This document shows, one piece after another, positions 1-6,046 of a stretch of DNA of 6,091 nucleotides. The translations under genes and the position numbers were made by a program. The DNA is from Rhodospirillaceae bacterium UBA6608 (GTDB taxonomy: Bacteria; Pseudomonadota; Alphaproteobacteria; Rhodospirillales_A; Casp-alpha2), in assembly GCA_002433335.1 (NCBI GenBank), contig DJHY01000303.1:1-6091 (forward strand), in the 5' to 3' direction. The notes beneath the pieces are model-generated. The model was given only the letters and a program-made list of their open reading frames with translations, did no database searches and was not told the DNA's origin. Positions within the stretch are counted from its first letter, which is position 1. Each line of letters opens with the position of its first letter.

Positions 1-1115
1 TGGGGGCCGACGTGGTCAAGGTCGAACGCCCCGACGGCGGCGATCCGCTGCGCCAATGGCCGCCGTTCAGCGAAGGCGCGGACGGCGAGGCGATGAGCCA
101 CAACTTCGTTTCCGTCAATCGCAACAAGCGGAGTCTGCGCCTGGACCTGAAAGACCCGGCGGATCGCGAGCAGTTGAAAGACCTGGCGGCGGCGGCGGAC
201 ATCTTCGTCGAGAACTTCCGCCCCGGGGTGCTGACCGGCATGGGCCTGGGCTATGACGACCTGAAACCCCGCAACGAAAAACTGATTTACTGCTCGATCT
301 CCGGCTACGGTCAGACCGGCCCTTACGCCCGCAAGGGGGCGTTCGACGCCACGGTGCAGGGGATCAGCGGCTTGATGAGCGTGACCGGCGAGGTCGATGG
401 CGACCCGGTCAAATGCGGCGTGCCGTTCGGCGATTTCTGCACTGGCCTGTATGGGGCCTATGCGGTTCTGGCGGCGGTGCGGCGGCGTGACCGGACCGGT
501 CTCGGCGGCTATATCGATTGTTCGATGTTGGGCTCGTTGATCGGCGTCGCCGCCCTGCAGACCAGTGAATTCTTCGGCACGGGCATCGCGCCCAAGGCCC
601 TGGGCTCGGCCCATCCCCGCAACGCGCCCTATCAGGGGTTCAAGGGCAGCGACGGTTATTTCATGCTGGCCGCGGGCACGGACGATTTGTGGCGACGGGT
701 CTGCGACGTGGTCGACCGCCAAGACCTGGCCGACGATCCGCGCTTCGCCAAGCTGCGCGACCGTGTCGTCAATCAGGTTGAACTAGCGGAAATCCTGTCG
801 GTCCATTTCAAGGAACGCACGGTCGACGAATGGGTCTCCGAGCTGGATGCGCGCGGCGTGCCAAGTGCGCCGGTCAAGAACTACGCCGAATTGGCCGAGG
901 ACGAACACGTCGCCCATATGGGGCTGATCCAGGATATCGACCTGCCCAACGGGCAGACCGTGCCGACGACGATGTTCCCCATTTCTGTTTCCGACTTTGA
1001 ATTTGAGGTATACCGGGCACCGCCCCGCCTGGGAGAACACAACGACGAAGTCATGGCGGAATGGCTGTCCCCGCGCGGCGATGCGCGGGCGGACAAAGCC
1101 GGTTCCGCTTCCTGA
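1..1115 (+). CDS. CaiB/BaiF (family III) CoA-transferase, 5' end outside the window
   Basis: Family III enzymes move CoA from an acyl-CoA donor to a carboxylic acid in the cytoplasm, through an aspartyl anhydride. The reading frame is open from base 3 and opens with G-A-D-V-V-K-V-E-R-P, the family motif normally about 30-40 residues from the N-terminus, so the GTG at 12 is an internal Val codon and the true start is upstream. Counting that Val as residue 1, the stretch CGVPFGDFCTGLYGAY (135-150) carries the expected catalytic Asp at 141 (codon 432-434), followed by the usual Gly/Ala-rich helix and a Gly-rich turn before DCSM (169-172). The C-terminus has the typical GVPSAPVKN (282-290) and LGEHNDEV (340-347) blocks. 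Visible length of 370 residues plus the missing start fits the usual near-400. The substrate cannot be read from sequence; the crotonase and GntR genes follow closely, suggesting an acyl-CoA catabolic unit. Confidence 0.93.
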   Translation, partial: GADVVKVERPDGGDPLRQWPPFSEGADGEAMSHNFVSVNRNKRSLRLDLKDPADREQLKDLAAAADIFVENFRPGVLTGMGLGYDDLKPRNEKLIYCSISGYGQTGPYARKGAFDATVQGISGLMSVTGEVDGDPVKCGVPFGDFCTGLYGAYAVLAAVRRRDRTGLGGYIDCSMLGSLIGVAALQTSEFFGTGIAPKALGSAHPRNAPYQGFKGSDGYFMLAAGTDDLWRRVCDVVDRQDLADDPRFAKLRDRVVNQVELAEILSVHFKERTVDEWVSELDARGVPSAPVKNYAELAEDEHVAHMGLIQDIDLPNGQTVPTTMFPISVSDFEFEVYRAPPRLGEHNDEVMAEWLSPRGDARADKAGSAS

Positions 1116-1133
1116 TCCCGCAACCACAAGAAC

Positions 1134-1137
1134 GGAG
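1134..1137 (+). promoter_or_regulatory. Ribosome binding site GGAG for the crotonase gene
   Basis: GGAG lies 9 bases before the GTG at 1147. The frame is open further upstream to 997, but that part overlaps the CoA-transferase gene and has no family similarity. The site therefore supports GTG 1147 as the start. Confidence 0.6.
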
Positions 1138-1146
1138 CCTTTATCC

Positions 1147-1896
1147 GTGGCCATCGACCTGAACATCGACCGTCAAGAAGCGGTCACCACCCTGACCTTG
1201 AACCGTCCGGAAAGCCTGAACGCCCTGTCGACCGAGATGGTCGAATCCCTGATCGCTGCCCTGGAAGCGGCACGCCACGACGGCACGCGCCTGTTGGTGA
1301 TCAAGGGCGAGGGTAAGGGGTTTTGCGGCGGGTTCGACCTGTCGAACATCGAGCAGGAAAGCGACGGCGACTTGACGTGGCGGCTGATCCGCATCGAGAC
1401 CATGCTGCAGGCGATCTATCACGCACCCTATGTGACCTTGGGCATGGCCCATTTCCGCAGCTTCGGCGCGGGCACCGACATCATCGGCGCCTGCACGCGC
1501 CGCGTCGCCGCCCCCGCGACGATGTTCCAGATGCCGGGCTTCCGCTTCGGCATCGCCCTGGGGACGCAGCGCCTGACCCGTTTGGTCGGCTCGGACAATG
1601 CCCGCTATCTGCTGGGATCGACCCGTCGGTTCGAGGCTGAGGAAGGTCTCGACCTGGGCTTCCTGACCGCCATACATGAGCCCGATGCCTGGGGCGAGGT
1701 GGTCGAAGAGACCTTGCGCGATTACTGCGCCCTGGCCCCGGAGGCGACGGCGACCATGCTGGAGCGCAGCCGCTTCGACAGCCGCGACGCCGACATGGCG
1801 GCGCTGGTGCGTTCGGCCTCGGTGCCGGGATTGAAACAGCGGATCACCGACTACGTCGCCGCCGTGCGCGGCCACAAGAAGCCGGCGTCGAAATAA
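1147..1896 (+). CDS. Crotonase-fold protein (enoyl-CoA hydratase/isomerase family) with atypical active site
   Basis: A 249-residue cytoplasmic crotonase-superfamily protein, close to the usual 250-260. The GTG start is chosen because GGAG precedes it by 9 bases and the family's first strand, with TLNRPESLNALS (17-28), follows at the normal distance. The first oxyanion-hole block GKGFCGGFDLS (56-66) is well kept. The second, usually an NG..GGG.E pattern, reads MAHFRSFGAGTD (100-111). Aligned to rat mitochondrial hydratase, Glu144 corresponds to Asp111 and Glu164 to Gly131 (QMPGFRFG), so neither catalytic glutamate is kept, although the following GTQRLTRLVG (139-148) is typical. The protein should bind a CoA thioester and stabilise an enolate, but simple hydration of an enoyl-CoA is doubtful. 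Isomerase, hydrolase, decarboxylase or lyase activity is possible. It lies 31 bases after the CoA-transferase and 34 before the GntR gene, so co-transcription is likely. Family call is firm; reaction unknown. Confidence 0.9.
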   Translation: MAIDLNIDRQEAVTTLTLNRPESLNALSTEMVESLIAALEAARHDGTRLLVIKGEGKGFCGGFDLSNIEQESDGDLTWRLIRIETMLQAIYHAPYVTLGMAHFRSFGAGTDIIGACTRRVAAPATMFQMPGFRFGIALGTQRLTRLVGSDNARYLLGSTRRFEAEEGLDLGFLTAIHEPDAWGEVVEETLRDYCALAPEATATMLERSRFDSRDADMAALVRSASVPGLKQRITDYVAAVRGHKKPASK

Positions 1897-1930
1897 GGCG
1901 CGCGCGGCCAGGTCAGGGAAAGATAAAGCC

Positions 1931-2608
1931 ATGCCCGCGGACGACGACGAAAAGCCGCTGCGTCAGGTCGCCTACGAGCATATTCGCGAGGCGATCCTGG
2001 CCCTGCGCTATAAGCCGGGACAGTCGGTCACGGTGTCGGACTTCGCCCGCGATCTGGGTATCAGCCGGACCCCCGTGCGCGAGGCCCTGGGCCTGTTGGA
2101 AAGCGACTTTCTGGTCGAATTTCAGGGCCGCCAGGGCGTGCGCATCCGCGACCTGTCGTTGGAAGAAGTCATCAGCAACATGCAGATGCGCGAAGTCATC
2201 GACGGCCTGGGCGCACGTCTGGCGGCGCAACGGATGAGCGACGAGACGTTGGCCGACCTGTTCGCCCGGCTGGAAGACCTGACCCGCGACGGGCCGTTCC
2301 CGGACGAAGAGGCCCACGAAGCCTTCAGTACCTACCTCCATAGCACCATCGCCGCGACCTGCGGCAATGCCTATGTCAGCCAGACCTGGGAACGGTTGCA
2401 CAGCGCGTTCCTGCGGGTGCGCCGTCACGAATGGCTGATCTGGAAGAAATCCGGCGACCGGGAAAAGATGGCCGAACGGCGGCTGGCAGAGCATCGTGAA
2501 ATCGTCGAGGCCATCGCCGCCCGCGATCCCGAGCGGGCCGAGGCAGCGGCGCGCAGTCATATCGCCCGCACCCTGCGCGATACGGTGGCCTTGCTGAACG
2601 GTCTGTAG
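1931..2608 (+). CDS. GntR-family transcriptional regulator, FadR/FCD subfamily
   Basis: A 225-residue DNA-binding regulator of typical length. Residues about 10-75 form the GntR winged helix: helix 1 around AYEHIREAIL, then LGISRTPVREALGLLE (42-57) as the recognition region, then the wing GRQGVRIR (66-73). Residues about 80-220 are the all-helical FCD ligand domain. In FCD proteins a metal or ligand pocket is usually built from one Asp and three His. Here the three His are visible (His137, His188 in the EHREIVEAI helix, His210 in the last helix), but the position four before His137, usually Asp, is Ser133. ATG 1931 is preceded by AGGGAA at 1915-1920. As the last gene of a likely three-gene unit, it probably controls the CoA-transferase and crotonase, with an acyl-CoA or organic acid as effector. 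That role is inferred from position; the operator would lie upstream of the window. Confidence 0.92.
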   Translation: MPADDDEKPLRQVAYEHIREAILALRYKPGQSVTVSDFARDLGISRTPVREALGLLESDFLVEFQGRQGVRIRDLSLEEVISNMQMREVIDGLGARLAAQRMSDETLADLFARLEDLTRDGPFPDEEAHEAFSTYLHSTIAATCGNAYVSQTWERLHSAFLRVRRHEWLIWKKSGDREKMAERRLAEHREIVEAIAARDPERAEAAARSHIARTLRDTVALLNGL

Positions 2609-2612
2609 GGTT

Positions 2613-2638
2613 GGGTTAAGCCTGACGCAGGCTGACCC
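2613..2638. terminator. Hairpin at the convergent gene ends, possible bidirectional terminator
   Basis: AGCCTG (2619-2624) pairs with CAGGCT (2628-2633) around a three-base ACG loop. After a small internal loop GGGT (2613-2616) pairs with ACCC (2635-2638). A second hairpin follows directly: CGGAAC (2638-2643) with GTTCCG (2650-2655). They start 5 bases after the GntR stop and include the last kinase codons. No T-run follows on either strand, so a classical intrinsic terminator is not shown; this is a structural candidate only. Confidence 0.35.
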
Positions 2639-5279
2639 GGAACAGGCTGGTTCCGTCGCGGGCGAATTCGACGGTCAAATCGCCGCCCATGGCGCGCATG
2701 ATCGAGCGGCTGATCGGCAGGCCCAGGCCTGCCCCGGCGCCGCGTTCCGATTTAGTGCCACGGGAAAATTTCTCGAAGATCACGGGCGCGTCCTCATGCG
2801 AGATGCCGCCACCGTTGTCCTTGATATCGATCAGCACATAGGCGCCGCTGCGATGCGTGCGGATGGCGATCTCGGGCGTTTCGGAATCGTTGTACTTCAC
2901 CGCGTTCGACAGGATGTTCAACAACACCTGATGCAGGCGGTCGCCGTTGGCCCAGACCGCAACGGGGGCGGCTGGATCATCTTCGACATTGACGGCGACA
3001 TTGTGATTGCGGGTCAGGGTCGACATCGCGTCCAGCGCCTGGGCGATCGCGGTCTGCGGCTCGATCCGGGTCAATTGCAATTCGACCGTGCCGGATTCCA
3101 GCCGGCTGATATCGAGCAATTCGTCGAGCAGCCGGGTCAGGCGGCGGCTTTCCTGATGGATGATACCGATGAAGCGGTCGCGGTCCTTAGGCTCGATATC
3201 ATGGACGTTGATCAGCGTTTCCGAGAACGATTGGATCGCCGTCATCGGCGTGCGCAGCTCGTGGCTGATCTGGCTTAGGAACTCGTCCTTTTGCATGTCC
3301 AGGGCGCGCAGGCGTTCGTTGACTTCGCGCAACTGATGGGCGGTTTTCTCCAGCTCGTGGGATTTGTCGGACAACTGGCGCGAGGTCTCGATCAACTGCT
3401 GGGTTTCGTCGGCGATGTCGATCAGCTCGGTCATGCCGACCGTTTCGCGCCCGGCGATCCGCGATACCATTGCATGGGCCGATGCCGCCCCGATCGAGCC
3501 GGCCAATTCCCGCTCCAGTCGGGCGATCATGGCGTCACTGGCCGCGGGCAGGCCGACAGTTCCCTGTTCCAGGGCCAATTCATCGAACAATTTCAATGCC
3601 GCTTCGCTGCCCAGGATGCGTTGCGCCAAAATGAACAGGTCTTCGGCATCCGCCGTGCCGGTGGCGACGGTCGACGGCGCGCCCCCGGACGAGCGATAGA
3701 CATTGACGAACATCGCCGCCTGAAACCGCTCCAGGGTCGTGGCTTCGCTCATCACCGACACGATCAGGAAGGTCAGGGCATTGGCCCCGACGCTCCAGAT
3801 CACCGCATGGACCAGGGGGTCGGTGGCGGTGAAGCCGAACAGCGCCTGCGGCCGCAGGAAATCCAGCCCCCAGGGGCCATAGGTCAGGGTGTCGGTGCTG
3901 AGGATCACGTCGCCGCCGAAGCTGGGCAGGAACAGGGTATAGGCCCACAGAACGAAGCCGACGACCAGACCGGACAAGGCCCCGGTGCCGGTCGCACCCC
4001 GCCAGAATATCCCACCCAGCAAGGATGGCAGAAACTGCGCGACGCCGACGAAGGCGATCAAGCCGATGGCGGCCAGGGCGTCGGACCCGCCGCTGATTTG
4101 GAAATACAGGAATCCCAGGCAAAGAATGATCGCGATGCTGATCCGGCGCGAGACCAGCAGCAGGTTGCGGACGTCGCCGATCACGCCGTGCGCGCCTTGA
4201 AGAACGCGGAGAGCGACCGGCATGACGATATGGTTCGAGACCATGGTCGAGACCGCGATGGCGGCGACGATGACCATCGAACTGGCCGAGGAGAACCCGC
4301 CCAAAAAGGCGAACAGGGCCAGCTCGTGCCGTTCCTGCGCCAGCGGAATGGACAGCACGAACAGGTCGGGGTTGGCATCGGTCGGCATAACCTGTAGCCC
4401 GACCAGGGCGATCGGCATGATGAAGATCGTCATCCCGAACAGGTACAGGGGGAACAGCCAGGACGCGGTCGCCAGATGGCGTTCTTCGACGTTTTCAACC
4501 ACAGTCACCTGAAACTGTCGCGGCAGGCAGATGATCGCCGTGGCAGATAGAAAAGTCAGGGTGATCCAGCGCGGCCCGAAAATGTCGGTCGATCCGCGCA
4601 CGGCGTCGGGGTGGACGTTCTCGAAGATATCGCCCAGCCCGTCGGCGATGCCGTAGGTCACGAAGATGCCGACCGCGATCAGGGCCAGCAGCTTGACAAT
4701 GGCTTCCAGCGCGATGGCCGCGACCACGCCGTGATGGCGTTCGTTGGCGTCCAGGTTGCGGGTTCCGAACAGGATGGTGAACAGGGCCATGCCTGCCGCC
4801 ACCCAGAACGCGGTCGTGGTGGCGTCGGCGTCGCGGGCGATCACCTGATAGCTGCGGGTCACCGATTGAAGTTGCAGGGCGATATAGGGGGTGACGGCGA
4901 TGACCGCGATCAAGGTGATCAGCACGGCCAGGCTGGAGCTTTTGCCGTAGCGCGATGAGATCAAGTCGGCGATCGAGGTGATGCGATGGGCGCGCCCGAT
5001 CCGCACCAGCCGCCGCAGGATCCACCACCAGCCGATGAACACCAAGGTCGGCCCCAGATAGATGGTCACGAATTCCAGGCCGTTACGGGCGGCTGAGCCG
5101 ACCGCGCCGTAAAAGGTCCAGGACGTGCAATAGACGGAAATCGACAGGGTGTAGACGACCGGGGAATGCAGCCAGCCGGCGGCGCTGCGTTCGCTGCGGC
5201 GGTCGACGAAAAAGGCGACCGCGAACAACAGGATTACATAACCGATACAGGCCGCCAGCAGGACGTTGACGGAAAGCAT
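2616..5279 (-). CDS. Sensor histidine kinase with N-terminal sodium:solute symporter (SLC5/SSS) domain
   Basis: An 887-residue inner-membrane protein from ATG 5279 (GTG 5282 is also possible). Residues 1-510 form an SSS/SLC5-like domain with about 13 hydrophobic segments and conserved blocks such as SWTFYGAVGSAARNG (53-67) and LGGFSSASSMVIVA (326-339). About 540-635 resembles the STAC-type linker of CbrA-like kinases (AQRILGSEAALKLF, ERELAGSIGAASA). A likely coiled coil (635-665) leads into HisKA with FLSQISHELRTP, His673 being the phospho-acceptor (codon 3261-3263). The ATPase core has the N box with Asn792, G1 box DNGGG (821-825), F box FEKFSRG and G2 box GAGAGLGLPIS (847-857), so it looks active. 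There is no PAS and no receiver domain. Known relatives (CbrA, CrbS, MxtR) control carbon use such as amino acids or acetate; the ligand here is unknown. It is the third gene of an operon after a receiver protein and a two-helix protein, and phosphotransfer to that receiver is the likely output. Confidence 0.95.
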   Translation of the reverse strand: MLSVNVLLAACIGYVILLFAVAFFVDRRSERSAAGWLHSPVVYTLSISVYCTSWTFYGAVGSAARNGLEFVTIYLGPTLVFIGWWWILRRLVRIGRAHRITSIADLISSRYGKSSSLAVLITLIAVIAVTPYIALQLQSVTRSYQVIARDADATTTAFWVAAGMALFTILFGTRNLDANERHHGVVAAIALEAIVKLLALIAVGIFVTYGIADGLGDIFENVHPDAVRGSTDIFGPRWITLTFLSATAIICLPRQFQVTVVENVEERHLATASWLFPLYLFGMTIFIMPIALVGLQVMPTDANPDLFVLSIPLAQERHELALFAFLGGFSSASSMVIVAAIAVSTMVSNHIVMPVALRVLQGAHGVIGDVRNLLLVSRRISIAIILCLGFLYFQISGGSDALAAIGLIAFVGVAQFLPSLLGGIFWRGATGTGALSGLVVGFVLWAYTLFLPSFGGDVILSTDTLTYGPWGLDFLRPQALFGFTATDPLVHAVIWSVGANALTFLIVSVMSEATTLERFQAAMFVNVYRSSGGAPSTVATGTADAEDLFILAQRILGSEAALKLFDELALEQGTVGLPAASDAMIARLERELAGSIGAASAHAMVSRIAGRETVGMTELIDIADETQQLIETSRQLSDKSHELEKTAHQLREVNERLRALDMQKDEFLSQISHELRTPMTAIQSFSETLINVHDIEPKDRDRFIGIIHQESRRLTRLLDELLDISRLESGTVELQLTRIEPQTAIAQALDAMSTLTRNHNVAVNVEDDPAAPVAVWANGDRLHQVLLNILSNAVKYNDSETPEIAIRTHRSGAYVLIDIKDNGGGISHEDAPVIFEKFSRGTKSERGAGAGLGLPISRSIMRAMGGDLTVEFARDGTSLFRVSLRQA

Positions 5280-5569
5280 CACAACCCCGGGGGAATGTAG
5301 GTGCCGTCGGACGGGCGTCCGCCGGTCGGGTTCGGCGTCTTGGTTTCGGAATCACGAAGGGGGCCGGAGATCAGGGCCGCGCCGATGATCAATCCAGCCC
5401 AGACGACGAAGATATATAGAAGCGGCAGCGGCAGGCCGAACAACAGCTCATCCATCAGCACGACCGTGCCGATCGGCGGCATCATCAGGGCGACGCCGAC
5501 GATCAGGATAACCATCGAGCGGTCGCGCGCGCGGCGGCCGGGTGATTGGGTGACGTCCTTGTCGGCCAC
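5279..5569 (-). CDS. Small two-helix inner-membrane protein, probable partner of the transporter-like kinase
   Basis: A 96-residue protein with a basic N-terminal tail (GRRARDR, 11-17), a first membrane helix at about 19-39, a short loop, and a second helix at about 46-68 (LPLPLLYIFVVWAGLI), then a soluble Pro/Gly-rich tail. The positive charge before helix 1 predicts both ends in the cytoplasm. The start is taken as GTG 5569, 12 bases after the response-regulator stop; the ribosome site is weak, and a start at Met19 would lose the basic tail. The stop overlaps the kinase start (TGATG), so translational coupling is likely. The layout recalls small two-helix proteins encoded before SSS transporters (YjcH before ActP, DUF4212-type) and CbrX before CbrA. 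Similarity to those is by size, topology and position, not proven by alignment. It may help assembly or gating of the SSS domain. No known catalytic motif is visible. Confidence 0.82.
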   Translation of the reverse strand: MADKDVTQSPGRRARDRSMVILIVGVALMMPPIGTVVLMDELLFGLPLPLLYIFVVWAGLIIGAALISGPLRDSETKTPNPTGGRPSDGTYIPPGL

Positions 5570-5581
5570 GTCCGGGCGGCC

Positions 5582-5959
5582 TTAAGCGGACCCGTCGCCC
5601 GCGAGCTGCTGCACGGCGGCGATCAGTTCCGAATTGACGAACGGTTTGGTGATAAACAGGTCAGCGCCGCAGGCGATCGCTGTTTCGCGGTCTTCGCGCT
5701 GGCCCTTTGCAGTCAGCATCAGGACGGGCAAGGTTTTGGTCCGCTCGTCGGCGCGGAGTTGACGCAGGACTTCGTATCCGTCCATTTCCGGCAGCATGAC
5801 ATCCAGGATTAGGATGTCCGGGGTTTCGGTTGTTGCCTCGGCCAATGCCTGCCGTCCGGTCGTCGTGACCCCGACCTGGAAGCCGGATCGTTCCAGGATG
5901 AATGTCAGGGACTCGACGATGTTCGGCTCATCCTCGGCGAGTAGCACGCGCTTCGTCAT
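5582..5959 (-). CDS. Single-domain response regulator (CheY-like receiver)
   Basis: A 125-residue receiver domain and nothing else: no DNA-binding, enzymatic or HPt part. All phosphorylation residues are present: acidic pair Asp10-Glu11 in LLAEDEP, phospho-acceptor Asp53 in ILDVMLPEMDG, switch Thr83 in MLTAKG, and Lys105 in ITKPF. The start ATG 5959 is chosen because the receiver's first strand starts right there (MTKRVLLAEDEP) and a strong GGGAGGT site lies 11 bases upstream. An in-frame ATG at 6046 would add 29 residues unlike any receiver. It is the first gene of the minus-strand operon, 12 bases before the small membrane protein and upstream of the kinase, so it is the most likely phosphorylation target. 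Without an output domain it must act by protein contact, as a phosphate shuttle, or as a phosphate sink. Soluble and cytoplasmic. Confidence 0.95.
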   Translation of the reverse strand: MTKRVLLAEDEPNIVESLTFILERSGFQVGVTTTGRQALAEATTETPDILILDVMLPEMDGYEVLRQLRADERTKTLPVLMLTAKGQREDRETAIACGADLFITKPFVNSELIAAVQQLAGDGSA

Positions 5960-5970
5960 GGTTTGGCGAA

Positions 5971-5977
5971 ACCTCCC
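5971..5977 (-). promoter_or_regulatory. Strong ribosome binding site of the response-regulator gene
   Basis: GGGAGGT on the minus strand, 11 bases before ATG 5959. It is nearly complementary to the 16S rRNA 3' end and is the best such site in the window. It fixes the start at 5959 rather than the in-frame ATG at 6046. Confidence 0.75.
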
Positions 5978-6017
5978 AAATTGATTTGTTTGATTAGTTG
6001 TTTTCGCCTGTAGGGGA

Positions 6018-6046
6018 ATTAGAACCTGTTTGCGGCCCCCCTGCAA
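6018..6046 (-). promoter_or_regulatory. Candidate sigma70-type promoter of the signalling operon
   Basis: Minus-strand -35-like TTGCAG (6041-6046) and -10-like TCTAAT (6018-6023; one mismatch to TATAAT) are separated by 17 bases. Transcription would start near 6010, giving a leader of about 50 bases before ATG 5959. The -35 match is only 3 of 6, and alphaproteobacterial promoters vary, so this is a candidate only. Confidence 0.35.

Noticed and set aside
12..14. GTG as the start of the CoA-transferase
   Set aside because: It is the first Val of the internal GADVVKVE motif, and the frame stays open to the window edge.
997..1146. Upstream extension of the crotonase frame
   Set aside because: It overlaps the CoA-transferase in another frame, lacks family similarity, and a ribosome site supports GTG 1147.
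1141..1932. Minus-strand open frame of 263 codons opposite the crotonase gene
   Set aside because: Composition is Arg/Gln/Gly/His-rich with no family motif, and the plus strand carries a clear crotonase.
1913..2560. Minus-strand open frame of 215 codons opposite the GntR gene
   Set aside because: No recognisable domain; it mirrors the codon bias of the regulator gene on the plus strand.
3580..4122. Minus-strand open frame in another phase inside the kinase gene
   Set aside because: Arg/Pro-rich shadow of the membrane domain's codons; the kinase frame is continuous through it, with no frameshift.
3291..4397. Long plus-strand open frame of 368 codons opposite the kinase gene
   Set aside because: Its product is a low-complexity Gln/Gly/Asp/His-rich sequence, typical of the antisense of a GC-rich gene; the kinase on the other strand has full family motifs.
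5960..6046. 29-residue N-terminal extension of the response regulator from ATG 6046 (minus strand)
   Set aside because: It would run through the strong ribosome site and an AT-rich leader; receivers begin at the MTKRVLLAEDE strand.
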